NCBI GenBank assembly: GCA_963680875.1
Contig: OY804588.1
Span: 59,222,369 to 59,286,368 of the forward strand
DNA: 64,000 nt
Direction of reading: 5' to 3'
Source of the DNA: Bathymodiolus brooksi
Taxonomy: Eukaryota; Mollusca; Bivalvia; Mytilida; Modiolidae
Shown here: positions 41,493-52,929 of the stretch, piece by piece
How positions within the stretch are numbered: position 1 is the first letter of the stretch
Layout: each line of letters starts with the position of its first letter
Made by a program: the position numbers and the translations under genes
Notes under the pieces: generated by a model
The model's database searches: none
What the model was told of the DNA's origin: nothing
What the model saw: only the letters and a program-made list of their open reading frames with translations

Positions 41493-41970
41493 AAACATCA
41501 TCTATAAAGCGGAAGTGGACTAATTTTCTACATTTATTCTTGGGAAGCTCTTAAAGGAAGTCTGTTTCGTAGACGTTAATAAACAAATCAGCTATTAGTG
41601 GAACACAAATTGTACCCATTTGAAACCAATCAGGGTTTTTTTAAACACTAGTCCACTAAGCTGGACAAATAGGCCGATGTCGATAAAAAAAAATCTACCA
41701 TTTGAATGATCTCATCCTGTTTATATTTATTATTGAATCTGAGTGACTTTTGACAAAGTAAGAAGAGTTTGAAGATACCAAAAGGGACAATCAGAATCCG
41801 TAATTCGAAGGGCAGACAACACAATGACCAAAAGAAAAAAGGACAAAATAACACAACAATCTACAAAAGTAAACACTACACAGAAAATTAAAGATCGAAT
41901 TACACTAATTACCCCACTATCAAAATATGTACTTCACTAAAATAACAGATAGAAATAATATGTGAAAATG
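41493..41970 (+). repeat. 477-bp direct repeat, right copy
   Basis: The same sequence as 38456-38932 with a few substitutions and one-base indels. It is followed with no gap by the 59-bp array. Confidence 0.9.
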
Positions 41971-43479
41971 AGCCCTCCTACAAACAACTGGAGGTAAAGA
42001 CGAACCTAACATAACGTAAATAAGACATGAGCCCTCCTACAAACAACTGGAGGTAAAGACGAACCTAACATAACGTAAATAAGACATGAGCCCTCCTACA
42101 AACAACTGGAGGTAAAGACGAACCTAACATAACGTAAATAAGACATGAGCCCTCCTACAAACAACTGGAGGTAAAGACGAACCTAACATAACGTAAATAA
42201 GACATGAGCCCTCCTACAAACAACTGGAGGTAAAGACGAACCTAACATAACGTAAATAAGACATGAGCCCTCCTACAAACAACTGGAGGTAAAGACGAAC
42301 CTAACATAACGTAAATAAGACATGAGCCCTCCTACAAACAACTGGAGGTAAAGACGAACCTAACATAACGTAAATAAGACATGAGCCCTCCTACAAACAA
42401 CTGGAGGTAAAGACGAACCTAACATAACGTAAATAAGACATGAGCCCTCCTACAAACAACTGGAGGTAAAGACGAACCTAACATAACGTAAATAAGACAT
42501 GAGCCCTCCTACAAACAACTGGAGGTAAAGATGAACCTAACATATAGTAAATAAGACATGAGCCCTCCTACAAACAACTGGAGGTAAAGACGAACCTAAC
42601 ATAACGTAAATAAGACATGAGCCCTCCTACAAACAACTGGAGGTAAAGACGAACCTAACATAACGTAAATAAGACATGAGCCCTCCTACAAACAACTGGA
42701 GGTAAAGACGAACCTAACATAACGTAAATAAGACATGAGCCCTCCTACAAACAACTGGAGGTAAAGACGAACAGAACATAACGTAAATAAGACATGAGCC
42801 CTCCTACAAACAACTGGAGGTAAAGACGAACCTAACATAACGTAAATAAGACATGAGCCCTCCTACAAACAACTGGAGGTAAAGACGAACCTAACATAAC
42901 GTAAATAAGACATGAGCCCTCCTACAAACAACTGGATGTAAAGACGAACCTAACGTAAATAAGACATGAGCCCTCCTACAAACAACTGGATGTAAAGACG
43001 AACAGAACATAACGTAAATAAGACATGAGCCCTCCTACAAACAACTGGATGTAAAGACGAACAGAACATAACGTAAATAAGACATGAGCCCTCCTACAAA
43101 CAACTGGATGTAAAGACGAACAGAACATAACGTAAATAAGACATGAGCCCTCCTACAAACAACTGGATGTAAAGACGAACCGACCATAACGTAAATAAGA
43201 CATGTGCCCTCCTACAAACAACTGGAGGTAAAGACGAACCGACCATAACGTAAATAAGACATGAGCCCTCCTACAAACAACTGGATGTAAAGACGTACCG
43301 AACATAACGTAAATAAGACATGAGCCCTCCTACAAACAACTGGATGTAAAGACGTACCGAACATAACGTAAATAAGACATGAGCCCTCATACAAACAACT
43401 GGATGTAAAGACGTACCGAACATAACGTAAATAAGACATGAGCCCTCCTACAAACAACTGGATGTAAAGACGAACCGAC
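41971..43479 (+). repeat. 59-bp satellite (about 25 copies)
   Basis: The unit begins 'gagccctcctacaaacaact' and recurs every 59 bp. The first 9 or so copies are identical; those after about 42900 differ ('ggatgtaaag', 'cgaaccga'). Minus-strand frames are artefacts. Confidence 0.95.
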
Positions 43480-43512
43480 AATCGTTTTCATGCCAACATC
43501 AGAACACGGAAC

Positions 43513-43605
43513 GTTGCTCCTCTTTTTAGTTTTTGTGTTGTCCTATTATGTGTGTACAGTATATACACATAATAGGACAACACGAACACTAAAAAGAGGA
43601 GCAAC
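43513..43605. repeat. Palindrome with 41-bp arms
   Basis: 43513-43553 (gttgctcctctttttagt...) and 43565-43605 (...actaaaaagaggagcaac) pair with two mismatches around an 11-base loop. The right side continues into mussel-type element sequence ('gaccccaccaaaaaaccggg', 'tgaacgcaggtgctcgcg'). Confidence 0.88.
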
Positions 43606-43823
43606 ACGCGGTGTACGGATCGACCCCACCAAAAAACCGGGGGTGAACGCAGGTGCTCGCGAAGAGTTCATTGAATACCTTATTATTTATACTTCAATTT
43701 TACCTATAAATTACAAGGAATTGATTTTAAGTATCATTAAACTGACTCATATTATACAATAGAAAGAAAGTTATTTGTTTTTTTATTAGGAAATTATAAT
43801 ATTTTGCAATAGTAAATATTAAA

Positions 43824-43884
43824 AGTCACAGGACATGAAGTCACAATTTTGTTCCCACAAATAATCACATGACAAAATGTCACC
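43824..43884 (+). repeat. Single unit of the 54-bp array family
   Basis: 'aagtcacaggacatgaagtc', 'acaattttgtt' and 'cacatgacaaaatgtcac' resemble units of 57580-59880. The region 43606-44029 otherwise shows only AT-rich sequence. Confidence 0.45.
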
Positions 43885-44029
43885 TTTCGTTTTTATGCCT
43901 AAAAAAATTATTAAAAAGATAAAAAAAAAATGTCGCAATACACATTTTACCTGTAGGTAGGGCAAATAAAACAGTTAATACTTTTGTTTATTTATTGATA
44001 ACACATATATTTTTGTCAAAGAAAAAACA

Positions 44030-46290
44030 TACAAATACACATGACAGACATACGAAAACACATGACATACATACGATAACATATGACAGACATACGAAAA
44101 CACATGAGAGACATACGAAAACACATGACATACATACGAAAACACATGACAGACATACGAAAACACATGACAGACATACGAAAACACATGACATACATAC
44201 GAAAATCAATGACATACATACGAAAACACATGACAGACATACGAAAACACATGACATACATACGAAAACACATGACATACATACGAAAACACATGATATC
44301 CATACGAAAACACATGACATACATACGAAAACACATGACATACATACGAAAACGCATGACAGACATACGAAAACACATGACAGACATACGAAAACATATG
44401 ACAGACTTACGAAAACACATGACAGACATACGAAAACACATGACAGACATACGAAAACACATGACATACATACGAAAACACATGACATCCATACGAAAAC
44501 ACATGACAGACATGCGAAAACACATGACATACATACGAAAACATATGACATATACGAAAACACATGACATACATACGAAAACATATGACATCCATACGAA
44601 AACACATGACAGACATACGAAAACATATGACAGACATACGAAAACACATGACAGACATACGAAAACACATGACAGACATACGAAAACACATGACAGACAT
44701 ACGAAAACACGACAGACATACGAAAACACATGACACACATACGAAAACATATGACAGACATACGAAAACACATGACAGACATACGAAAACACATGACAGA
44801 CATGCGAAAACACATGACAGACATGCGAAAACACATGACATACATACGAAAACATATGACATACATACGAAAACACATGACATACATACGAAAACATATG
44901 ACATCCATACGAAAACACATGACAGACATACGAAAACACATGACAGACATACGAAAACACATGACAGACATACGAAAACACATGACAGACATACGAAAAC
45001 ACATGACAGACATACGAAAACACATGACATACATACGAAAACACATGACATACATACGAAAACACATGACAGACATACGAAAACATATGACAGACATACG
45101 AAAACACATGACAGACATACGAAAACACATGACAGACATACGAAAACACATGACATACATACGAAAACACATGACATACATACGAAAACACATGACATAC
45201 ATACGAAAACATATGACAGACATACGAAAACACATGACAGACATACGAAAACATATGACAGACATACGAAAACACATGACAGACATACGAAAACACATGA
45301 CAGACATACGAAAATACATGACATAAATACGAAAATATATGACAGACATACGAAAACATATGACATACATACGAAAACACATGACATACATACGAAAACA
45401 CATCACATACGAAAATACAACGAAAACACATGACATACATACAAAAACACATCACATACGAAAGCACATGACATACGAAAGCACATGACATACGAAAACA
45501 CATGACATACGAAAACACATCAAATACGAAAACACATCACATACGAAAACACATCCCCTACGAAAATACATCACATACGAAAACACATGACATACGAAAA
45601 TACAACGAAAACACATGACATACGAAAACACATCATATACGAAAACACATGACATACATACGAAAACACATGAGACATACAAAAACACATGACAGACATA
45701 CGAAAACACATGATATGCATACGAAAACACATGACATACATACGAAAATATATGACAGACATACGAAAACACATGATAGACATACGAAAATACATGACAT
45801 ACATACGAAAACATATGACATACATACGAAAACATATGACATACATACGAAAACACATGACATACATACGAAAACACATGACAGACATACGAAAATACAA
45901 CGAAAACACATGACATACATACAAAAACACATCACATACGAAAGCACACGACATACGAAAGCACATGACATACGAAAACACATGACATACGAAAATACAA
46001 CGATAACACATGACATACGAAAACACATGACATACGAAAACACATCAAATACGAAAACACATCCCCTACGAAAATACATCACATACGAAAACACATGACA
46101 TACGAAAATACAACGAAAACACATGACATACGAAAACACATCATATACGAAAACACATGACATACATACGAAAATACATCACATACGAAAACACATCACA
46201 TACGAAAATAAAACGAAAACACATCACATACGAAAAGACATCACATACGAAAATACAACGAAAACACATCACATACGAAAACACATACCG
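44030..46290 (+). repeat. 21-bp satellite, second array, decaying into a 17-bp period
   Basis: From 44030 to about 45400 the unit is the same 21-bp repeat as at 39009. From about 45440 the linker is mostly lost and the core repeats at 17 bp ('catacgaaaacacatga'), broken by 'aaatacaacgaaaacaca'. A block at 45410 recurs at 45890, a 480-bp higher-order repeat. Frames of up to 500 codons on the minus strand are artefacts. Confidence 0.93.
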
Positions 46291-46384
46291 TGACGATATT
46301 ATATTACCATAAATTCATTTCTATTCGTGGTATACCAATTTTCGTGGATAGTACCAATCCACTAGATTAAAAATTCTACTAATA

Positions 46385-46760
46385 TATACACAAAGAAAAA
46401 AGTTAAGCACCCCCTGATATATTAAAACATAATAAGCTACACTAAGTTTAGATTCTAATATTTATATTGATCATAGCAAGAACAATGTTCCATTAAAAAG
46501 ATGTGCTCACACAGGTGTGACCATTATGTCTATGCACGCATTACTCAAAATTCAGTATGTTCACACTTCAAATTTGGGTATTTGAGTCCGGTGTTTTTAA
46601 AAGTTTATTCATTCAGTAAGCATGGTACGAATGTGAATATCAGAAGCACAAAGATGGCAAATAATCGACATGCATACAACAGGGATGTCCTTCTCAAAGC
46701 TATTGGACGTCAGATGGGCTATCACTATGCTGTAATCAGCCGATTTCATTGTTGAACGGG
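46385..46760 (+). pseudogene. Possible Tc1/mariner-like transposon remnant (N-terminal HTH)
   Basis: 'caaagaaaaaagttaagcac' at 46391 looks like a Tc1-type terminal repeat. A frame at 46651 reads 'MANNRHAYNRDVLLKAIGRQ', resembling the first helix of Tc1/IS630-type transposase N-termini (an 'R..ll.aIGrl.aG' pattern). No catalytic DDE region follows, so this would be a dead 5' fragment. Confidence 0.35.
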
Positions 46761-47021
46761 AGGTTTATCGTGACAACAGAGATTTTATTTCTATAATAAA
46801 TTCAAGTGCAATAATACATAGACGTTGTGCAAAAACAAGAATTGACGATCATGTAAACGTTTTTTCTTCAACTTTGGCGACTTTCATTTGTCTGAAACCT
46901 TTTTCAATTACGAATCTTCAGGGAAGACCTGAAACACGTTCGCACAACATGGCGGACAACTTTTAAAACTGACAACGTCATATCATATTTGACTGTAATT
47001 TTCATACATCATTTTTAATGC

Positions 47022-47617
47022 CTATATTCGGTTCGTCTATACCTCCGGTTGTTTGTAGGAGGGCTCATTTCTTATTACATTATTGGTCTTTGCTTGCGTA
47101 TTGTGGTGTCCAACATATATATATATATATATTGTGTTGTGTTTTTGTTTTGTTTTTCTTCGTCTTGTGTACCATGTGTTGCCAGTTTTTCTAGATTACC
47201 CAATTTTGATTGCTCCTTCGGTATTCTCTAACGTTTATTTTGAAGTTCGGATTGATGAAATGTATTTTTTATTTCTTCTCCATTGTAATCTTCAATGGAA
47301 TAGTATTTCTCCAAACTGTGTAGATGTTGCTGATGTTCGGCAGACATTCTATAATGTCAAATTATTTACAAATGTCACAGGCCACACAATTTGAAAATTT
47401 TAAAAGATATTAAGCATAAATATAGTTAGATAGCGTACGTTCTAAATTTATGTTTTACCCTTGTAATGTTTCTTTTATTTTATACCTGGTTGTTTTATAG
47501 ACAAGTATTTTGTGTATTTCTAACCGTAGGTGTCTAAGTTAATAAATAAAATTTGTTCACGCCACGATAAAGCTGAAATACTGCTAAAGTTGGCGTTAGA
47601 CATCAACCAATCAATGA
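47022..47617 (+). pseudogene. LINE 3' remnant with SINE-like tail
   Basis: 47304-47393 encodes 'CVDVADVRQTFYNVKLFTNV', typical of the C-terminus of a non-LTR ORF2. The 3' UTR follows and ends 'gccacgataaagctgaaata', 'gttggcgttagacatcaacc', 'aatcaatg'. The first part (47030-47250) is also present inverted at 48690-48920. Confidence 0.65.
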
Positions 47618-47869
47618 GTCAATCTATTATTTCTCCAGAATCTGTACGATATGTTGAGTACTTCTCCAATTCATTTCTGGTCGTCATTTCGTGATAAAAT
47701 ATTTCTCAACTGTGTTATATGGATTTTATCTCCAACTTCAAACTAAAAAGGCAATTTCTGAACAGGTTTGTGGTAGTGTGGCTTTGATACATTTAAGTAG
47801 GTTGATAATCGTAATGACTTTTTGTTTCTATTTAGACTTGTTGAATATCAATTGTATGATAATAAAAAC

Positions 47870-47945
47870 GTAAAGTGCACACATAACGCGTTTCTGGAAT
47901 AGCCGTCATCAGGTACGCTCAAAAGCCAAAAATTTGAAATTCAAA
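47870..47945 (-). repeat. Dispersed repeat, as at 11085
   Basis: 'cgcgtttctggaatagccgt' and 'catcaggtacgctcaaaa'. Confidence 0.55.
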
Positions 47946-48041
47946 TATAAAAAATGTAAGTTTTAAATCTTTGGGAGCAAGAAAACCACAGGGACTAAAC
48001 AGAATAACCATAATCTGATAATACCAACTATGCCTGAGAGA

Positions 48042-48109
48042 GGGGAGCCTTCGTTTCAATATTTTCATCTCTCCAGGGGAGCCTTCGTTTCAATATTTTC
48101 ATCTCTCCA
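48042..48109 (+). repeat. Two tandem 33-bp copies
   Basis: 'ggggagccttcgtttcaata...catctctcca' occurs twice in a row. Confidence 0.85.
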
Positions 48110-48159
48110 ACTCTGGAATTTGTCAATATATCTTTTTGATTTGTTTGTATTGTAAAGTG

Positions 48160-48605
48160 ACCAGATGTCGTATCGGACATAGTAGAATTGATTCATAGTT
48201 ATCTATTAAATAATCAGGAACGAACGGAATGTATTCTGTGTAATTCCAATTATTCACTTAAACGTGTTTTGGTTGACTGTGTAGATGTTGTCGATGTTCG
48301 ATAAGATAGTCTACAATTTTATCTAATTTATTTACAAATGTCGCAGGCGACACAATTTTAAAATTTTTAAAAGAAATTTGATTTATATGCAAAAATATAG
48401 TTAGATAACATACGTTCTAAATGTTTGATTTTATCCTCTTAAAGTTTCTTTTATTTGAACATATAACTCGTTTGTTGTATAGACAGGTTATTTTTATTTC
48501 TAAGGGTCTTGTGGGTGTCTTAAGTTAATATAAAATTTGTTCACGCAACAATATAGCTAAAATACTGCTAAAGTTGGTGCTAAAAGCAATCAATCAATCA
48601 ATCAA
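48160..48605 (+). pseudogene. Second LINE 3' remnant of the same family
   Basis: The frame near 48200-48300 reads 'NNQERTECILCNSNYSLKRV' then 'LVDCVDVVDVR', the C-terminal knuckle of the LINE ORF2, and stops. The 3' UTR matches 47307-47617 and ends in (aatc)n: 'gcaatcaatcaatcaatca'. Confidence 0.7.
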
Positions 48606-48689
48606 TACATTGTAAAATGTCTGTAAATTTTAGTTTTTAAAGGCTTGATCACTCGTTCGGAGACGAATGTTTTCACTTCATTCTGATGA

Positions 48690-48920
48690 TACAAATGTGG
48701 AATTTCTGCATATAGGTACACGGATTTAGCAACTCTTTCTGGAAAATAAATGTTAGAGAAACCGAGGAGGCAATCAAAAATGGGCAATCCAGGGAAACTG
48801 GCCACTTTGGATCCACAAGACACAAGACACAAGACGAAGAGAAACAAACCAAAAAATACAACACAGTATGTGTTGGACACCATTATGGGCAAACAAACGT
48901 ACATAACGTAAATAAAACAT
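48690..48920 (-). repeat. Inverted partner of 47030-47250
   Basis: On the minus strand 'tggtgtccaacacatactgt', 'cttcgtcttgtgtcttgtg', 'tttttgattgcctcctcgg' and 'ctctaacatttatttt' match the plus strand of 47095-47245. A (GAA)n LINE tail is inserted right at its edge (48921). Confidence 0.75.
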
Positions 48921-50808
48921 CTTCTTCTTCTTCTTCTTCCAATACTCTGCAAATCGTATTGTCGCAGATTGACGCCGCATGCCCACCGTGAAACAGGATC
49001 CAAAATCCAAATTAAAATCCAAAACTGGAGTATGTACAATTAAAAACATCTATATACATCTAATGGAGTGCTGTTGGTAGGCTGGTTTTGAAGGCATCTA
49101 CTGTTGATGCTGAGACAGCCTCTGCAGGTAGTTCATATCCATAGTCTGATGGTTGATGGGAAGAACGATTGTTGGTGGCACTGGAGTCTTGAGTATGGAA
49201 GTTGATATCTTTGACAATGACCTCTGGTGGTGGAGGCTACTCCTCGTGGTATAAGATAGGGCTGTGTTGGTATAGCCACTACCTGTTGGATTATCCTGTA
49301 TAGCATGATGACCTTTGCTCTTTTTCTTCGTTCTTCCAGGGTTGGCCATTCTAGATGTTCAAGCATGGATCTTACGCTACCGGTGGTTTTGTAGTTCCCC
49401 ATTACAAATATCGCTGCCTTTCGTTGTACCCTCTCCAATTCAGTGATGTTCTTCTGTGTTATTGGATCCCACACCACGCATACATATTCCATGATTGGTC
49501 TCACTAGTGTTAGGTAGCATTGCGCCTTGATCTTCTTTGGGCATGAGCTGATGTTCCTGCTGAGAAAGGCTCGGTTGTTGTTGGCTTTCTTTGCGACACT
49601 GCTGATGTGGGTATTCCACGAGAGGCTATGGCTGAAGTTGATGCTCAGGTACTTTGCTGAACTGACCGTACCTAATCTTGTCCCGTGTAAGTTATATTCC
49701 TTTGTTATTGGTTTTTTTTTATTCGTAACCCTCAAGACCTCACACTTATCTGGATTGAATGGCATGAGCCAGGTTGATTCCCACTGCTGTAAAGCATCTA
49801 GGTCTTTCTGTAAGATATTAGTGTCTTCCGAGCTCTTGATCTTTCGGCATAGTAGGCAGTCGTCTACGAATAACCGTGCTGTCGCTGTTACTTGTTTTGG
49901 GAGGTCGTTAATATAGATTAGGAAGAGAAGTGGACCCATGACGGTTCCTTGTGGTGCGCCAGATGTTACGGCTGAAGTTGTTGATTTCTCTCCCTCCAGT
50001 AGGACTTGCTGTGTTCGTCCAGATAGGAAGCTGGCTATCCATTGTAAGTTCTTTCCTTGTATTCCGTAGTAGCTGCATTTGTTGATCAGGCGCTGGTGAG
50101 GGACTTTATCAAAAGCCTTAGAAAAGTCTAGCAGTATGCAGTCTATTTGTTCTCCATTGGTCAGTCCATCTGCTAGGTCCTGGATTGTTAGTAATAGTTG
50201 GCTTTCACGGGATCTTTCTTTCCTAAATCCATGTTGGTAATTGGACAGGATGTTGTTGGCTTCCAAATGACTGATGATGTTACTATGCATGATATGTTCC
50301 ATGATCTTGCAGCTAATAGAAGTCAAAGATACTGGTCTGTAGTTGGCAGCTTTCCCTATATCTCCTTTCTTAAATAATGGTGTCACACATGCCTTTTTCC
50401 ACTGGTGTAGGGATGCTTTGAAGATTAAAGTGAGAGCCGGTGTGATTTCTGTTGCTAGGTCTTTGAGGATTCTTCCTGGGATTGTATCAGGGCCTGTCGC
50501 TTTGGTAGGGTTGATGTTACGGAGAAGCTTCAGCACACCTGAAGCTGTAATGTTGATGTCCGGTACAGCTGAGTGAGGACTTACTCCTTTGGTTGGAACT
50601 TCACCAGGCAACTCATACGCAAATACCGATGTAAAGTGGTCATTTGAAATGTTTGCTTTGATATGACCCCCCCCCCCCCTCCCTACAAACTTATTATGCT
50701 TCATCAGAGCGATTTCGATTAGGCCTACGACCCTCCTGAATATAGTAAGGTTCTCCTCCCTCAGGTAATCCTGTTTATACCTTGATGTACTTTCCCCCAA
50801 AGAATTTT
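48921..50808 (-). mobile_element. Non-LTR retrotransposon (Jockey-like), reverse transcriptase ORF2, 5'-truncated
   Basis: The minus ORF at 50800-49133 (555 codons) carries most of an RT: '[16 protein letters not shown]' (101-112), '[10 protein letters not shown]' (153), '[10 protein letters not shown]' (224-233), '[20 protein letters not shown]' (281-300), 'FVDD' (311-314, usually FADD) and '[15 protein letters not shown]' further on. It copies RNA by target-primed reverse transcription. Defects: no endonuclease domain, about six residues apparently missing after 'KASLHQ' (133), a G13 run in the linker, and a one-base insertion near 49135 that cuts off the final 25 or so residues ('ELPAEAVSASTVDAFKTSL' in the next frame). 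The 3' end has a (GAA)6 tail at 48921-48939. Confidence 0.93.
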
Positions 50809-50820
50809 ACAATATTTTGA

Positions 50821-50960
50821 GGGCCGTCGTGGTCGCGATCGTATGGTATTTAGATTTACAACTACATGTGCAATCAGTGTATATCACCATTACAGTTTTG
50901 AGTTCGAACCCCGTTCATGGCGAAGTGTACTATATACAACATTATGTGACAATATAATAC
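50821..50960 (+). repeat. SINE family 1, tRNA-like head
   Basis: 'gggccgtcgtggtcgcgatc', 'gagttcgaaccccgttcatg' (B box), 'caacattatgtgacaata'. Truncated after the head. It directly abuts the 5' end of the LINE. Confidence 0.78.
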
Positions 50961-51600
50961 CCCGTTTTATGTTATTTTTCAATTTTCGGTCATGTCACTC
51001 ACCTCTTCGTCCTTGTCAGGTCAATGTCTGATATGGTTTAAATCCTGGTCAACAAGTTCTTTTCAATATTACAAATCTACGTCACAGTGAGGATAATTAA
51101 GTTATCGTGCATTGTATTTATTGTCTAGATATCTGTTGCCATAAATCAAAAATACTGTAGGTCGAGTACACATTGTAGTATGGCTATGATGTTAAAATCT
51201 TATGATTCGATCATTCGCCCCTTGAAGAAATTGAACCATATAAAATGACCTTGATTTTAGTTGGTCAATCGACGCCATAAATCATTTTTTTTTAATTCAT
51301 TTTAACAGAGTGTACGTGTACCCTGGATGTATATTTATCAATGGGATATATAAATGTATATCTAATAATGAAAATAATCATTAATGGGCAACAATTCCTC
51401 AGATATCAACAAAAACGAAGAGCCACCTCTCACTTCGAAATATAGAACACAAAATCGAAGAAGACAAATTGCGATCGAAATTCAGGTCCTTGCTCGAGAC
51501 AATCACAAAAATGTGTTGGGATTAAATTAATGGGATCCCACACTCCCCTTCTTGGTAATTAAGTAAACGGCCAGAAAGTCACAGAACAAAAAGTCATAGA
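50961..51600. other. AT-rich spacer
   Basis: No gene. 51565-51600 ('ggccagaaagtcacagaaca', 'aaaagtcatagagcataaag') is a seed-like piece of the 54-bp array family. Confidence 0.4.
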
Positions 51601-51609
51601 GCATAAAGT

Positions 51610-52400
51610 CTTCTTCTTCTACCGATATAGTTCATTCCACCATCTGGTGTATTATCGAACTGGTGGCGATGCGTGCAAACATGCTATGTACAAGTGCAGA
51701 CAAAAAGCATATATATACAATTAAAAACAAAGTCTCTGTTATTTATGGCAGCTCGATGTTCTGCAATTCACTCTTGAAGGAGTTGATGGAGTTGCGGGCT
51801 ACAAATGATGATGGTAAGTTGTTCCAGAGACATTAATCGGAGAACAACGAGAATTGGTAAGTCTGAATAATGGCGAATGGTACTAGGAATCGGTGGTTGT
51901 TTCATTTCACTAGTAATGTTGTTGGAACTAAGCAGGTTGTTGGGATGGCAACTTGTTATCGACGATATGGAACATCATGATGACCTTATTGGCGATTAGT
52001 CGTTGCTGGAGGGTAGGCCACTGTAGTTGTTGTAGCATGCTTGTTACACTACTGGTTAAATGGTAATCGCCAGAAACAAATCTGACCGTCCTTCGTTGAA
52101 CCATCTCTAGGTTGTGAACGTTGTTCGTTGTATGTGTCCCATATGATGCTAGCATATTCCATTTGAGGTCTTACTAGGGCTTTGTAGCATAGATCTTTGG
52201 TTTTGCGACGACACTGATAGTTTTTCATCTGAAGAGAGGCTCTGGTGTTGTTTGCTTGCTTCACTACCTGGTTAATATGTGTGTTCTAATTGAGCTTATG
52301 ATGTATGTTAACTCCCAGGTAGTTTACTGATTCCACTTCCTCCAAGACGTGACCACGTATATTGTAGGGTTGGCATATCGGTTTCCTTTAGCTCGTGGTA
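51610..52400 (-). pseudogene. Decayed second copy of the Jockey-like LINE (C-terminal part)
   Basis: The fragments 'VNYLGVNIHHKLN' (stop in place of the usual Trp), 'QVVKQANNTRASLQ', 'ALVRPQMEYASIIWD' and 'LEMVQRRTVRFVSGDY...LQWPTLQQR' align in order with the 49-51 kb copy, but in more than one frame. At least one stop and one frameshift. Confidence 0.85.
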
Positions 52401-52929
52401 TGGATTACCTGACAAACCGTCACAATTCGTATTTTCTAATTCGGAAAGTTTTCCTAGGACAATAAGTCACAATTAATATGTTATGTTAAAAAAGGAAATT
52501 CTTGTAGGTAGCAAAAAAAAACATCATAGTTGATATTTTTGCTAAATTATTGATGCCACATATATATTTCTTCTCAGAACGAAAAAACACCTTTTTTCTT
52601 AAGATAGCAGAATCAATTAATGTCTGTAGTTAGAAGACAATTACTCTTGAGACAAAACATAATCATAACCGATACTTCTAACAGATTTAATATCAATTAG
52701 TCATGAACAGCTAATAATATTATGTAATTTATGGTGCTCGTGGGAGAATAAATAGGTAATCAATTTGTTGGAATCAAATATTGAACATAAATAATACAGA
52801 ACGAAATACAAATGTTTTGATTTAATTTCTAGTTGGGCCTACTAATTGTAACAAAAGATTCGTCAATACTGTTAGCAAAGAAACCACTCTAGTTGCCTTT
52901 ATATACAAATAAGATTTTTCAAGGATTTT
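52401..52929. other. AT-rich spacer, no gene seen
   Basis: Nothing recognised. Confidence 0.4.

Noticed and set aside
38882..41501. Minus-strand ORFs of 812 and 728 codons
   Set aside because: They read a 21-bp satellite whose unit lacks stops in most frames. All frames show heptapeptide repeats, frames drift between the three versions at one-base indels, and there are no domains or splice sites.
43988..45518. Minus-strand ORFs of 482 and 500 codons
   Set aside because: Same cause in the second 21-bp array.
47049..47394. Two overlapping ORFs of 60 and 103 codons as a small membrane protein
   Set aside because: The region has an inverted copy at 48690-48920, and its end is the C-terminus of a LINE ORF2; it is repeat sequence.
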